64,000 nt of DNA, taken from positions 30,618 through 94,617 of the forward strand of contig CATZMZ010000008.1 in the NCBI GenBank assembly GCA_958421945.1, given 5' to 3'. The notes below the pieces were generated by a model. That model did no database searches and was not told the DNA's origin. It saw nothing but the letters and a program-made list of their open reading frames with translations. Source of the DNA: an uncultured Eubacteriales bacterium. GTDB taxonomy: Bacteria; Bacillota; Clostridia; Christensenellales; Borkfalkiaceae. Both the position numbers and the translations under genes were made by a program. Below are positions 49,681-58,898 of the stretch, one piece after another; position 1 is the first letter of the stretch; each line of letters starts with the position of its first letter.

Positions 49681-49692
49681 TATAAATTGCAC
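49627..49692 (-). CDS. Possible 21-residue peptide in the oriT region
   Basis: GGAGGTGATAAAAAT precedes a GTG (49690-49692), which opens a frame reading QFIVFPTDLKSRQSSDKVKA. An ATG two bases upstream opens only a four-codon frame ending TAG. The strong ribosome site is the main support. It could be a vestige of a longer gene cut by element evolution. Confidence 0.25.
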   Translation of the reverse strand: MQFIVFPTDLKSRQSSDKVKA

Positions 49693-49860
49693 ATTTTTAT
49701 CACCTCCGCATTGTCTGTTTCTCCGCGGCAAAAACGCCGAAATATTCCGCTCTCATAAAAAAGGCGCAAAAAAGCCGCCGATATTTTCTATCGCCGACTT
49801 TAACCTTATTTAGGCAAAACCCTCTATGACGGTCAATCATTCTATTAAATTCAGACTAAA

Positions 49861-50466
49861 TTATTTCTTTCGTTTCTTCCTCGTTTTCTTAGCGAAACTC
49901 AGCAGTTCTTTGTTTATCGCTTCTGCCTTTTCGTCCGCATACTCGCTCGGATTATAATAGTCTTCCGGATTTTCAAATTCGGAAACGTAGCCGTTTCGGC
50001 GCGCTTTGGCGTTCAGTTCGGGGATTGTTCCGTCACAACCGAAATAGTCCTCGTAATTGAAAAACACCTCGTCGTTAGCTAACTGCCAATAACCTTCCCA
50101 ACGGAAATCCCGCAGTTTTAACGGGTTGTCCGTATCGCAAACTTTTTCTATTTGCAACTCTTTACCCGTAAGCCGAGGCTTGTCCCCTACGTAAACGATA
50201 CGATTAGCCCTTTGCCTGCCGTTCTCGTCATACACGGCTTCGCGGCGAATTATGCTTTCCTGCTCCAGCTCACTTAATAGTTTTTGCATGGAACGAACCG
50301 AAACGTTAAAAGCGTTTGCGATGGTCTCCACTTTCATTTCACGACCGCTGCGGCGGCGCAAATAATTTTTCAGAACCTCTTTACGCTTTTTACCCGTAAG
50401 TTTCCGCATCTGAAGGGCACCGTTTTCATCAAAGAAATAAAAGTATCCGTAACCTTTCTTCGCCAT
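49861..50466 (-). CDS. Helix-turn-helix protein of the IME, possible replication or transfer regulator
   Basis: A 201-residue protein starting YFYFFDENGALQMRKL, followed by a winged-helix-like region VETIANAFNVSVRSMQKLLSELEQESII and a C-terminal acidic/aromatic part, ending in KKTRKKRKK. It may control the element or act as a replication initiator, but no known Rep signature is visible. Upstream is an inverted repeat (50491-50560). Confidence 0.6.
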   Translation of the reverse strand: MAKKGYGYFYFFDENGALQMRKLTGKKRKEVLKNYLRRRSGREMKVETIANAFNVSVRSMQKLLSELEQESIIRREAVYDENGRQRANRIVYVGDKPRLTGKELQIEKVCDTDNPLKLRDFRWEGYWQLANDEVFFNYEDYFGCDGTIPELNAKARRNGYVSEFENPEDYYNPSEYADEKAEAINKELLSFAKKTRKKRKK

Positions 50467-50490
50467 TTTCCCCTTCTACTTAGAGCAATA

Positions 50491-50560
50491 TTTCACCCTA
50501 TATCTAACCAGGCAATTTTAAGTTTTGACTACTAAAAACAACCGTTGTTATAGGGTAAAT
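50491..50560. promoter_or_regulatory. Inverted repeat upstream of the IME HTH gene
   Basis: ACCCTATA within 50491-50502 is matched by TATAGGGT within 50549-50560, extended by TTTC/AAAT on the outside. It lies just ahead of the HTH gene start and is a candidate autoregulatory site. The rest of the gap to 50739 is AT-rich with no gene. Confidence 0.4.
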
Positions 50561-50738
50561 CACTTAAAAATAACAAATTTCGGAATAAAAAATCTTAAAA
50601 AATTTTTTAAATATACCGACATTATCATTTTTCTTAACCGCGAGATTGCAAATTTTTCGTTTGATTATTCATATAGTTATTATATCTTTTTTTATCGTTT
50701 TTTACAAGCGATTATAATTCGTATAGGCACTTCGAAAA

Positions 50739-51932
50739 TTACAAACCTAATTCGTCGATTAAATTTTTAGCCGCTTGTTTCTTTTCTTCGGATAAATTTT
50801 GATTTGCTTTGATTTCGTTCATCGCGGCTTTTCTTCCGCCGCAAAATAAAATTCTGAACCACCTACGCACCTGATAAAAAGGAAACAGTATAGGACATTT
50901 TTTCACCGAAGGATAGTAAACTTTCATCTGCTCATATGAAAGAAATATTTTGCTTAAAAGGTGTCTGAACTTGCCGCCTTTCTTATTTTGCGACATCGCA
51001 AGTTGCTGTTCGAGCGTTCCGTATACGCCGCCTTGCAGAATATAATCTTCCATTTCCTGAGTTACGGAATTGTGCGGCTTTCCCTCAAACCACACGCTCA
51101 TCAAATCAATCGAACGCTCGTAAAACGCAAGCAGTCCGCTTTCTTGCAACATTTTTTGCGCTTTGCCACCGTCAAAGCCTATCTTGTTTTTAATTATCCA
51201 TAAATCTATAAAGGGCTTCATCCCACACCCGCCGTGAACGAAATGCTTCGCCATATGGTAAATGTGGTACAGTAAAAACAACTCTTTACTCATACGGTAT
51301 TCATATCCGGAAACGGGTGTAATTTCCCCGCCGTTCCAAATATCTCTTAACACCGACACTTGTTTAAATTCGATATCCATCAGCTTGAAATGCAGTTCAA
51401 CATGAATATTCGACGGTGAAAACAACGAAACATCGTGTTGCCCCTTTTCGTTTATCTTATATTGCAGGCGTTCTGCTAAAACCTTGCTTGCTTTATCCGC
51501 GTCTTTCTCTTTTACGAGAACGTCTATGTCGCAGCTCGTTCTCTGCCACGGTTCGAGATAATATTTCCTTATCACAGAGCCTTTGAGCGGAATAAACGGT
51601 ATTTTTGACTCGCTTAATACTCGCCGTATTTCTTTAAGCTCGTTATTTATGTTCTCGTAGCGGTACACCGCCGTGAATATCTGCTCATCGAATTTAGTTT
51701 TAATCTTCGCAATCGCTTCACGCTCGCTTTCTTCTATATCGACGGGCAAGTGTTCAAACGCCCCGCATTTATTCAGCGCGTCGCCCACAATAGGCGCAAT
51801 ATCGTGTTTTTTGGAAAGTCTGAATAAATCAATAAAAAACCGCATGGAAACCTCGGGCAAAACAATTTCTTCCGTCCGCCCGCAAATCTCGTGTTTTATG
51901 CAATTAAATATCGTTTGCGTTACACCGTTCAT
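50739..51932 (-). CDS. Nucleotidyltransferase-fold protein (NTP_transf_5 type) of the capsule operon
   Basis: A 397-residue protein with a core KIPFIPLKGSVIRKYYLEPWQRTSCDIDVLVKEKDADKA region, where GS and DIDVLV give the nucleotidyltransferase GS-x-DxD pattern. The helical remainder includes HIYHMAKHFVHGGCGMKPFIDLW. Such proteins are found in polysaccharide clusters and may transfer a nucleotide or phospho group; no activity is established. It is the last gene of the minus-strand operon, 15 bases after ugd. Confidence 0.78.
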   Translation of the reverse strand: MNGVTQTIFNCIKHEICGRTEEIVLPEVSMRFFIDLFRLSKKHDIAPIVGDALNKCGAFEHLPVDIEESEREAIAKIKTKFDEQIFTAVYRYENINNELKEIRRVLSESKIPFIPLKGSVIRKYYLEPWQRTSCDIDVLVKEKDADKASKVLAERLQYKINEKGQHDVSLFSPSNIHVELHFKLMDIEFKQVSVLRDIWNGGEITPVSGYEYRMSKELFLLYHIYHMAKHFVHGGCGMKPFIDLWIIKNKIGFDGGKAQKMLQESGLLAFYERSIDLMSVWFEGKPHNSVTQEMEDYILQGGVYGTLEQQLAMSQNKKGGKFRHLLSKIFLSYEQMKVYYPSVKKCPILFPFYQVRRWFRILFCGGRKAAMNEIKANQNLSEEKKQAAKNLIDELGL

Positions 51933-51947
51933 TGTTGCTTATAAAAC

Positions 51948-53183
51948 CTAATCTCTGAAATACAAATCTCTCGTATACACTTTTTCGCGCACGTCGTCCA
52001 AGCAAGAATCGTAACGGTTTGCAATGATTACGTCGCACATATTTTTGAACTGACCGAGGTCGTAAATCACCTTGTTTTCAAAAAATGTATCTTCCTGCAA
52101 CGTCGGCTCGTAAACAACAATTTCCGCGCCTTTTGCCCGCATTCTCTTCATTACTCCTTGTATCGACGACTGTCGAAAATTATCCGAATTACTCTTCATT
52201 GTAAGGCGGTAAACGCCGATGACAACTTTTTTACCGGGGATTCCGTTTTCGCCGTATTCCCTATTTTTCCCGTAGAAACCCGCCTTTTCAAGCACTTCTT
52301 CCGCAATAAAATCTTTTCTCGTTCTGTTCGATTCAACAATCGCCGAAATCAGGTTTTCGGGAACGTCTTCAAAGTTTGCGCGAAGTTGCTTCGTATCTTT
52401 CGGCAAGCAATACCCGCCGTATCCGAACGAAGGATTGTTATAATGAGAACCGATACGCGGGTCGAGGCAAACGCCGTCGATAATAGACTTGGTGTTCAGT
52501 CCTTTGGATTCCGCATAGGTATCAAGCTCGTTAAAATACGCGACCCGCAGCGCAAGATAAGTGTTTGCAAAAAGCTTTACCGCTTCCGCTTCGGTCGTAT
52601 CCATAAACAGCGTGTCGATATTTTCCTTTATCGCGCCTTGCTGTAATAATTGGGCAAATTTATGCGCCATCGCTTCGACTTTCTCGCTTCCTTTCGGGCA
52701 ACCGACAATAATCCGGCTCGGATAAAGATTGTCGTATAAAGCCTTAGATTCTCGCAAAAATTCGGGGCTGAATATAATGTTTTCTGTATGATATTTTTCC
52801 CTTACGCTTTTCGTATAGCCTACGGGAATCGTCGATTTAATCACCATCACGGCGTCTTTGTTTACCGAAAGGACAAGCTCAATCACCTGTTCCACGTATC
52901 GCGTGTCGAAAAAATTCTTCTTCGGGTCATAATTCGTAGGCGCGGCAATTATAACAAGCTCCGCTTCTTTATAAGCCTTTGCGCCGTCTAAGGTCGCAAC
53001 CAAATTCAAATCCTTTTCGGCAAGATATTTCTCTATGTATTCGTCCTGAATCGGACTAATTTTTTTATTGATTTTATCTACCTTTTCGGGGATAACGTCA
53101 ACCGCCTTTACTTCGTTGTGTTGCGACAAAAGCACCGCCAACGATAAACCTACGTATCCCGTTCCCGCTACCGCTATTTTCAT
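51948..53183 (-). CDS. ugd: UDP-glucose 6-dehydrogenase
   Basis: It oxidises UDP-glucose to UDP-glucuronate with two NAD. VAGTGYVGLSLAVLL forms the N-terminal Rossmann motif. FSPEFLRESKALYDNLYPSRIIVG is the hinge substrate region, and GYGGYCLPKDTKQL holds the catalytic Cys. Length 411 is typical. It provides the uronate substrate for the epimerase two genes upstream. Confidence 0.95.
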   Translation of the reverse strand: MKIAVAGTGYVGLSLAVLLSQHNEVKAVDVIPEKVDKINKKISPIQDEYIEKYLAEKDLNLVATLDGAKAYKEAELVIIAAPTNYDPKKNFFDTRYVEQVIELVLSVNKDAVMVIKSTIPVGYTKSVREKYHTENIIFSPEFLRESKALYDNLYPSRIIVGCPKGSEKVEAMAHKFAQLLQQGAIKENIDTLFMDTTEAEAVKLFANTYLALRVAYFNELDTYAESKGLNTKSIIDGVCLDPRIGSHYNNPSFGYGGYCLPKDTKQLRANFEDVPENLISAIVESNRTRKDFIAEEVLEKAGFYGKNREYGENGIPGKKVVIGVYRLTMKSNSDNFRQSSIQGVMKRMRAKGAEIVVYEPTLQEDTFFENKVIYDLGQFKNMCDVIIANRYDSCLDDVREKVYTRDLYFRD

Positions 53184-53201
53184 TTCGTATTCTCCTAACC
53201 C

Positions 53202-53696
53202 TCACGCTTTATTATTTATGTATCCTTCCGTCGCATTTTCCTTATGTTTGATTATACACGGATTCCCGAAAACGACCGAATGATCGGGAATATCGCAATT
53301 CACATACGAATTCGGAGCAATCAAAACGTCATTTCCGATTTTTATGTTTCCTACAATTGTTGTATTGATACCAATCCACACCTCGTCTCCGATTGTCGGA
53401 CAACCCTTTCTTTCCCCGCGATTCTCTTGTCCTATCGTAACACCTTTATGAATATTACAGTTTCTCCCCAACTGCGCATTCGAATTGATTGTAATACAAT
53501 AGGCGTGTCCGATATACAATCCCCCACCGATTTTACATTTTGGCGAAATTTCTATATGAGACCTATTCGCAAACATTCTATAAAGCAGTCTATAAAACAG
53601 AGAGGCTATGCCTCTGCGTTGAGCTTTGCGCAATAATATTTGGAAGCGCGGCAGCTTCTTTGTCCGCTTCTTATCTTGCTTCAATAAATCATTCAT
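53202..53696 (-). CDS. Hexapeptide-repeat O-acetyltransferase (serine acetyltransferase-like)
   Basis: The 164 residues include a left-handed beta-helix with imperfect hexapeptides (IGHAYCITINSNAQLGRNCNI region, TIGDEVWIG, IGNDVLIAPNSYV). It resembles the CysE C-terminal domain but lacks the CysE N-terminal helical domain and sits in a capsule operon, so sugar acetylation is the probable role. Confidence 0.85.
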   Translation of the reverse strand: MNDLLKQDKKRTKKLPRFQILLRKAQRRGIASLFYRLLYRMFANRSHIEISPKCKIGGGLYIGHAYCITINSNAQLGRNCNIHKGVTIGQENRGERKGCPTIGDEVWIGINTTIVGNIKIGNDVLIAPNSYVNCDIPDHSVVFGNPCIIKHKENATEGYINNKA

Positions 53697-53709
53697 TTTT
53701 TCGCCCTCG

Positions 53710-54825
53710 TTATTTTTTCAATTCTCCACAGTAAAATTCTTTATACCATTCGGCAAATTTACGTAACCCGTCGCGCAAACTTGTGTTTGGTTTGAATCCG
53801 AAATCTCTTTCAAGCGCGGATGTATCCGCATACGTTACAGGCACATCTCCCGCTTGCATCGGCACAAGTTTTTTATGCGCTTCGAAATCATAATCTTTTG
53901 GAAGAACGCCCGCTCGCACCAATTCTTCTTGCAAAATTTGCACAAAATCAAGCAAATTTTCGGGATGATTGTTTCCGATATTGTAAATTTTGTACGGCGG
54001 AATCGGCAACCCGTCCTCCCCGTTTTTCTTTTCGGGCGCGTGCATCATCACGCGCTTTACCCCTTCCACAATGTCGTCCACATACGTAAAATCGCGCTTG
54101 CAATTCCCGTAATTAAAAATCTGAATCGTTTCGCCTTTGATAAGCTTGTTCGTAAAACCGAAATACGCCATATCCGGCCGTCCCGCAGGACCGTACACCG
54201 TAAAAAACCGCAAACCCGTTGACGGAATGTTATACAGTTTGCTGTATGCGTGTGCAAGCAATTCGTTTGACTTTTTCGTTGCGGCGTAAAGCGAAACGGG
54301 GTTGTCCACTTTATCGTCCGTGGAATACGGAACTTTTTTATTGCTACCATATACCGAGGACGAAGAAGCATATACAAGATGCTCAACGCCCTTTGCCCCG
54401 TTATCGTAAGAATGGCGGCAGGCTTCGAGAATATTGTAAAACCCTATGATATTGCTTTCTATATACACGTCGGGATTTGTTATCGAATATCGAACCCCCG
54501 CCTGCGCCGCAAGATTTACAACGATATCAAACTTATATTCTGCAAAAAGCTCGTCTATAAGCCGTTTATCTGCAATATTCCCTTTAATGAAACGCCATTT
54601 CGAAGAGCTGTTTTCTGCAAGTTTTTCGATTTCTTTCAAGCGGTATTCTTTAATGGAAACGTCGTAATAATCGTTCAGATTATCTAATCCCACGATTGTT
54701 GCCCCGTCAACGGTTTTCAGCAGTTCTTTAACAAGATTTGCGCCGATAAACCCCGCCGCCCCGGTGATTAAAATTGATTTGTTGTTAAAAAAATTCATAT
54801 TATCTTGTGCTTTAATTTCCAACAT
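53710..54825 (-). CDS. UDP-glucuronate 4-epimerase-like NAD-dependent epimerase
   Basis: An extended SDR of 371 residues: ILITGAAGFIGANLVKEL for NAD, AAQAGVRYSI, the catalytic SSS and YAATKKSNELLAHAYS (YxxxK). The AQAGVRYS and RFFTVYGPAGRPDMA motifs are typical of CapI/UDP-GlcA 4-epimerases. It would make UDP-galacturonate from the Ugd product. GGAGGG six bases before the ATG at 54825 sets the start. Confidence 0.88.
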   Translation of the reverse strand: MLEIKAQDNMNFFNNKSILITGAAGFIGANLVKELLKTVDGATIVGLDNLNDYYDVSIKEYRLKEIEKLAENSSSKWRFIKGNIADKRLIDELFAEYKFDIVVNLAAQAGVRYSITNPDVYIESNIIGFYNILEACRHSYDNGAKGVEHLVYASSSSVYGSNKKVPYSTDDKVDNPVSLYAATKKSNELLAHAYSKLYNIPSTGLRFFTVYGPAGRPDMAYFGFTNKLIKGETIQIFNYGNCKRDFTYVDDIVEGVKRVMMHAPEKKNGEDGLPIPPYKIYNIGNNHPENLLDFVQILQEELVRAGVLPKDYDFEAHKKLVPMQAGDVPVTYADTSALERDFGFKPNTSLRDGLRKFAEWYKEFYCGELKK

Positions 54826-54847
54826 TTAGCCCTCCGCAGTAATGATT

Positions 54848-56350
54848 TTATGATTGTTTTTTATTTCGTAACATACGCAAAAAGCTTTTTATATTTTTTC
54901 TATTAGCCGTTGCAAAAATAAATATATAAACTCCGCTAACAACAAGAAAAGACAAAATACCCCATAAAATTAATTGTAGATAATTTCCAATAGGCAGTAA
55001 ATTCAACTTTCCTATAATAACAAATAAAATAAATACACTGAAATTACAAATATCATAAATTAGTTCTTTATATGGTTTTTCGTGCAAAACGCGTTTTGAA
55101 AAGAAAACTATACTATCAAAACTCCTCCATATACCGGCAATGATTGTTCCAAATAAAACCCCAACTATTCCCCAAAATCGAACTAATATCAACGAAACAC
55201 TCAAATTTATCCCCGCTTCAACAAAATAACGCCAAGTGGTTTTCGGCGCTTGTCCGGCAACATTTGCTCCCGCTAAACTTGCCCCTCTCATACAATCCAA
55301 TATAATATTAAAAGAAAACAAAATTGCAGCTAAATAATTTTGATAATCTATATCTTCAACTCCCTTTGTATACAGTGAAATAAATCCAGTTATGAGCAAT
55401 ATACTAACTGAAGATAAACTGCATCCGATGGTTACTTGTATTGATGTATAAGCTCTGTATGTTTTTTTAAATGCCTCCTCTTCAACATAATACGACTGTC
55501 CTAATACAAAACCTGTACTACTTCTTGCTATGCCAACCACTGTTGATACCGCAGAGTATACCATGCTATAAACCGTATAAACACTTACCGCTTTTAATCC
55601 GCAAAAAATAGACAGGACGAGTGTATCAGTACTGTTAAAGATTAACCCTCCGATTTGTTGAGCAACATAGTATTTCCTGTTTTCAAGCAAAGACATATCC
55701 GATTGCACATCATGCTCAATCCATCTGTACTTTCGCTTGAAATAAATCGCATATATCAACACTTGTATTCCCATGATAACAACTCCTAAAAGTTGCATCA
55801 CTATCACATTGTTAAATATAATAACTGAAAGAATTTTCGCCGCATATGTAAGTACTTGTGTAAAAAATGTAACTAAACTAATAACATAATATTTTCCTTC
55901 AGCATTAAGAAGTTGCTGATATGCAGCCCTGAAAGCAAAATTTATTACCCCTGAACATCCTTGTAAAAATACGACCCAAAAAATCTCACAGTACGAGATT
56001 GTTGTAGTTATTACAAACGGATATACAAAAGAAGCAATTACTACACACGCAAAGTACACAATTGAAACTTTTCTGTAATACAGTTGAGATGTACGTATAA
56101 CAACAGAAGTCTGATGTGCGTCATGCTCTCCGATCGACTTATATAGAGCTTGCAACGTTGACGTGCTTATGCCGGCTTCCAGTAACAGAAGGTAATTCAT
56201 AATTGTCTTTACCGAATTTACCAAACCGTTGTATTCTGATCCCCAACTTGTCATTATGACTCTCGGCAATATAAAACCAAGAGCCATCGTTAAAAAAGTC
56301 GAGCTTGTTGTTATTAAAAAATTAAGTAGTACCTTCTTCTTGTTTTCCAT
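54848..56350 (-). CDS. Polysaccharide flippase (Wzx-like)
   Basis: A 500-residue membrane protein with about 12-14 helices, starting KVLLNFLITTSSTFLTMALGFILPRVIM and having the early glycine-rich LVNSVKTIMNYLLLLEAGIS region of MOP-superfamily flippases. It should move the lipid-linked repeat unit across the membrane for the polymerase at 60740. Lower GC and codon use than the housekeeping genes are evident by eye from here to the window end. Confidence 0.87.
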   Translation of the reverse strand: MENKKKVLLNFLITTSSTFLTMALGFILPRVIMTSWGSEYNGLVNSVKTIMNYLLLLEAGISTSTLQALYKSIGEHDAHQTSVVIRTSQLYYRKVSIVYFACVVIASFVYPFVITTTISYCEIFWVVFLQGCSGVINFAFRAAYQQLLNAEGKYYVISLVTFFTQVLTYAAKILSVIIFNNVIVMQLLGVVIMGIQVLIYAIYFKRKYRWIEHDVQSDMSLLENRKYYVAQQIGGLIFNSTDTLVLSIFCGLKAVSVYTVYSMVYSAVSTVVGIARSSTGFVLGQSYYVEEEAFKKTYRAYTSIQVTIGCSLSSVSILLITGFISLYTKGVEDIDYQNYLAAILFSFNIILDCMRGASLAGANVAGQAPKTTWRYFVEAGINLSVSLILVRFWGIVGVLFGTIIAGIWRSFDSIVFFSKRVLHEKPYKELIYDICNFSVFILFVIIGKLNLLPIGNYLQLILWGILSFLVVSGVYIFIFATANRKNIKSFLRMLRNKKQS

Positions 56351-56353
56351 TTT

Positions 56354-57316
56354 TTATCGAAGTTTTTCCTTCCTGTGCAATAAGAGATTCAATTTAGATA
56401 TAATCTTCTTTTTTCTCTCTTGTTTTACATGATTTTTCAGCTCTTTCTTTTCTTTTTTCGTTCCCTCGAATGTATTGTATATTTGAAAATCTTCAACACT
56501 TATGTTAGCTACGTCACATGAATAAAAACCAAAGTACGTTATATAAAAAGAATGCGCATTTATACAATCTCTACCAAACGGCAATATTTCGCGTTCTTTA
56601 AAATGCATGTAAATAAACTCGTCTTTCTTTATATCTCCATCCAAATAATACCTATAAATATGACCGTCGTTCCAACAAAAAAGCTGATAATCATAATTTT
56701 TATCGTTTAAAGCAAGGCGATAACGATGATAAATTTTGCTTATATCGGCAAAAATACGTTCATCAAAGCACGCAATTTTATTTTTTTGATAAATTTGATA
56801 AACTCCGCATGTTTCATCAAAAGCAAAATTATGTACATCCGTAAATACGGTTTTATATGAAGCGTGCGCTCCTGCCAACATAAACCGCCGATTATTTTCG
56901 AAGGTGTTTCTATATAAACTTAAATGTCCGAGGGGAAGAAATTTTTCATATTTTTCAAGATGATATTTTTCCAAAAAGAATCTTATGTCTCCCCATATAA
57001 GATCAAAATCACAATGCCCCCAATAATCAAAATCGTTCAAAAAATCTTCAAAAATAACCCCATATGCCGGTTTAAAATCGCAGCACTTATATGGACGTTC
57101 CAAGCACACTTCCATGCCAAGTTTTTTGCACGCCAATGCTTTCATTTCTTCAAGAGTTAAATGTACAAAAGAAACATTGGAAAAATTCTTGTAAGTTGTT
57201 TGATCTGTAAATATTATAAAATTTATAGTATCATTCATAACTGCTGATTTGAGCCATAAATCAAAATAATTGGGTAATTTCCCAAAATATACCCCTACTA
57301 TACATACCTTTAACAA
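56354..57316 (-). CDS. DUF6625-type putative glycosyltransferase
   Basis: The 320 residues start KVCIVGVYFGKLPNYFDLWL and contain FIIFTDQTTY, CDFKPAYGVIFEDFL and the acidic YWGHCDFDLIWGDI, a DxD-like site of a GT-A fold. These features match a family found in surface-polysaccharide clusters and thought to be glycosyltransferases; donor and acceptor are unknown. It lies 4 bases upstream of the flippase start region. Confidence 0.7.
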   Translation of the reverse strand: MLKVCIVGVYFGKLPNYFDLWLKSAVMNDTINFIIFTDQTTYKNFSNVSFVHLTLEEMKALACKKLGMEVCLERPYKCCDFKPAYGVIFEDFLNDFDYWGHCDFDLIWGDIRFFLEKYHLEKYEKFLPLGHLSLYRNTFENNRRFMLAGAHASYKTVFTDVHNFAFDETCGVYQIYQKNKIACFDERIFADISKIYHRYRLALNDKNYDYQLFCWNDGHIYRYYLDGDIKKDEFIYMHFKEREILPFGRDCINAHSFYITYFGFYSCDVANISVEDFQIYNTFEGTKKEKKELKNHVKQERKKKIISKLNLLLHRKEKLR

Positions 57317-57357
57317 AATCTACCTCTCTTAAATTTCTGTTCCGAATTTTATTGTTA

Positions 57358-58494
57358 TTATTTTTTTACTTTATTTATTATACCAACCTTTAATAATTCC
57401 CTGTGGGCTTCACATTCTAAAATATTTTGTATTTGTAATAGTTGCTGCTTTTTAATCTTATTTTTTAATATCCATTTCCCATATTTTTGTTTTGTTAGCT
57501 TGTTCATCACTCGAAAAACAAAACTTTTTCCTGTTCCCGATAATTTCAACAAATATCCGTCTATCATTTTCTGAGAGAATTCGTTATACTTGTTCTCGAT
57601 TTGTCCGTCTGTTTTTATTTCTTCGCTTCTGCCAAAAAAACTTTCTAATATTTTATTTGAATCATTTTCAGAAGCAAGTCGGACAACCTTTCCCTTTTTT
57701 ATAAGCGGAATATATGAAATTTGACAATCGTTATCAATTTGAATCAGTAAACTTGTCTGCCAAAATTCACTTTCACTATCATCAAATAAAAAATTACCTT
57801 GCCCGTAGACAATCGTTCCGTCTAAATATTTTTCTTCACAGCCAATACAATGGCTGTGTTGACAAACCACCAGACCAGCTCCGCTTTTTACAAATTTACG
57901 ACACACCCGCTGCAGATTCGGCGACGGATAACGATAGTGTTCTTTTCCCCCATGATAAAGCACTATCACATAATCAACCTCCTGTTTCAAGGATGAAACA
58001 TGATCAAAGGACTCCAACGGATCAAACGGATTAGCCCCGACAGAGTTCTCTGTTGCTATGGAAAACTCATGTTCAGCACAAGCATATATACCGATTTTCT
58101 TTCCGCTAATCTCAAAAACGTATGGGACTTTCGCTAAATTTAGGTTATCGCCAACCCCGCAATAGGGAATATTGTTTTTTCTTAACAAATCACAGGTAGA
58201 AAGCAACCCTTGTTCTCCTTGGTCTAAGATATGGTTATTTGCAAGCGTAACAAAATCAACGCCAATAGATTTATAACCGTTAATCGTTGAAGTTGGAGCT
58301 ATCAAATTTGGACCACACTTATCAATAGGCGAACAAACATCGGTCAAGGGGACTTCCAAGTTAAAAATCCTATAATCCGCATCGTTCAAAATCTTTAAAA
58401 GTTCGCTCCCGACCAAAAACGCCGCATCTCCCTTATTAAATTGTTCTATATTACTTTTCGTTGGAACAATGTCCGCACCTATTAAAATACTCAT
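57358..58494 (-). CDS. CapA-like (PGA_cap) metallophosphatase-fold protein
   Basis: The 378-residue protein has the CapA pattern: an initial GADIVPT, ANNHILDQGEQGL, VIVLYHGGKEHYRYPSPNLQ and CQHSHCIG, which are metal ligands of a calcineurin-like fold. CapA proteins take part in poly-gamma-glutamate export and in many capsule operons. No signal peptide is seen. The start overlaps the preceding ATP-grasp fragment by 4 bases. Together with the ATP-grasp and opine-synthase genes it points to an amino-acid-bearing polymer. Confidence 0.8.
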   Translation of the reverse strand: MSILIGADIVPTKSNIEQFNKGDAAFLVGSELLKILNDADYRIFNLEVPLTDVCSPIDKCGPNLIAPTSTINGYKSIGVDFVTLANNHILDQGEQGLLSTCDLLRKNNIPYCGVGDNLNLAKVPYVFEISGKKIGIYACAEHEFSIATENSVGANPFDPLESFDHVSSLKQEVDYVIVLYHGGKEHYRYPSPNLQRVCRKFVKSGAGLVVCQHSHCIGCEEKYLDGTIVYGQGNFLFDDSESEFWQTSLLIQIDNDCQISYIPLIKKGKVVRLASENDSNKILESFFGRSEEIKTDGQIENKYNEFSQKMIDGYLLKLSGTGKSFVFRVMNKLTKQKYGKWILKNKIKKQQLLQIQNILECEAHRELLKVGIINKVKK

Positions 58495-58856
58495 TTAAGT
58501 TCACTCTTTTGTGGTAATGTTATCCATTCTCCTAATTTTTCATCCCATTCTTTCGGCTCGATTTTATCAAATCCACTCCCATCGAAAAATGTTAATTCGC
58601 CAAAGTAGATTTTATTATTCACTTCATAAAAGTCCACTCTTAATTCCGGAATATCTTTCGATAAAATATCTGCAAGCTCTTTCATTTTTTCGAAATTTAT
58701 TGGCTTTAATGGCTTCACTACCGCATGTTCATATCCCCATTTTAAGTCAAGCCAATTGAAATCCATATCAAAATAATCAGCCTTTGTTTTCCCTATTTCT
58801 CGATCGCTATTGATCATAATTATTTTAAAATATTTTTTATTATTAATCTTTTTCAC
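58491..58856 (-). pseudogene. Truncated TupA-type ATP-grasp (C-terminal third only)
   Basis: The 121 residues align by eye with the last third of the complete ATP-grasp protein at 59827: RVDFYEVNNKIYFGELTFFDGSGF here against RIDLYNVNNHIFFGEYTFFPDSGF there. The metal-binding Asp and Glu are kept but the whole nucleotide-binding part is gone. The apparent start is a GTG directly preceded by an in-frame TAA, with no ribosome site. It is most likely the remnant of a second ligase. A retained separate function is possible but unlikely. Confidence 0.72.
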
Positions 58857-58898
58857 TGCTTAATATAATACAGCTATTATTTTTGAAATAACATACCC

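Larger units (their letters stand above)
45336..50570 (-). mobile_element. Decaying integrative mobilizable element (IME)
   Basis: A block of minus-strand genes between the P-type ATPase and the capsule operon encodes a large serine recombinase (with an internal stop), small accessory proteins, a relaxase, a MobC-like protein, an oriT-like region and an HTH protein. There are no type IV secretion genes, so transfer would need a helper element. The left edge is probably just after the ATPase stop, where ACTTTATAC occurs twice (about 45338 and 45353). I could not find a matching repeat on the right, so the right end is uncertain (50470-50730). Confidence 0.75.
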
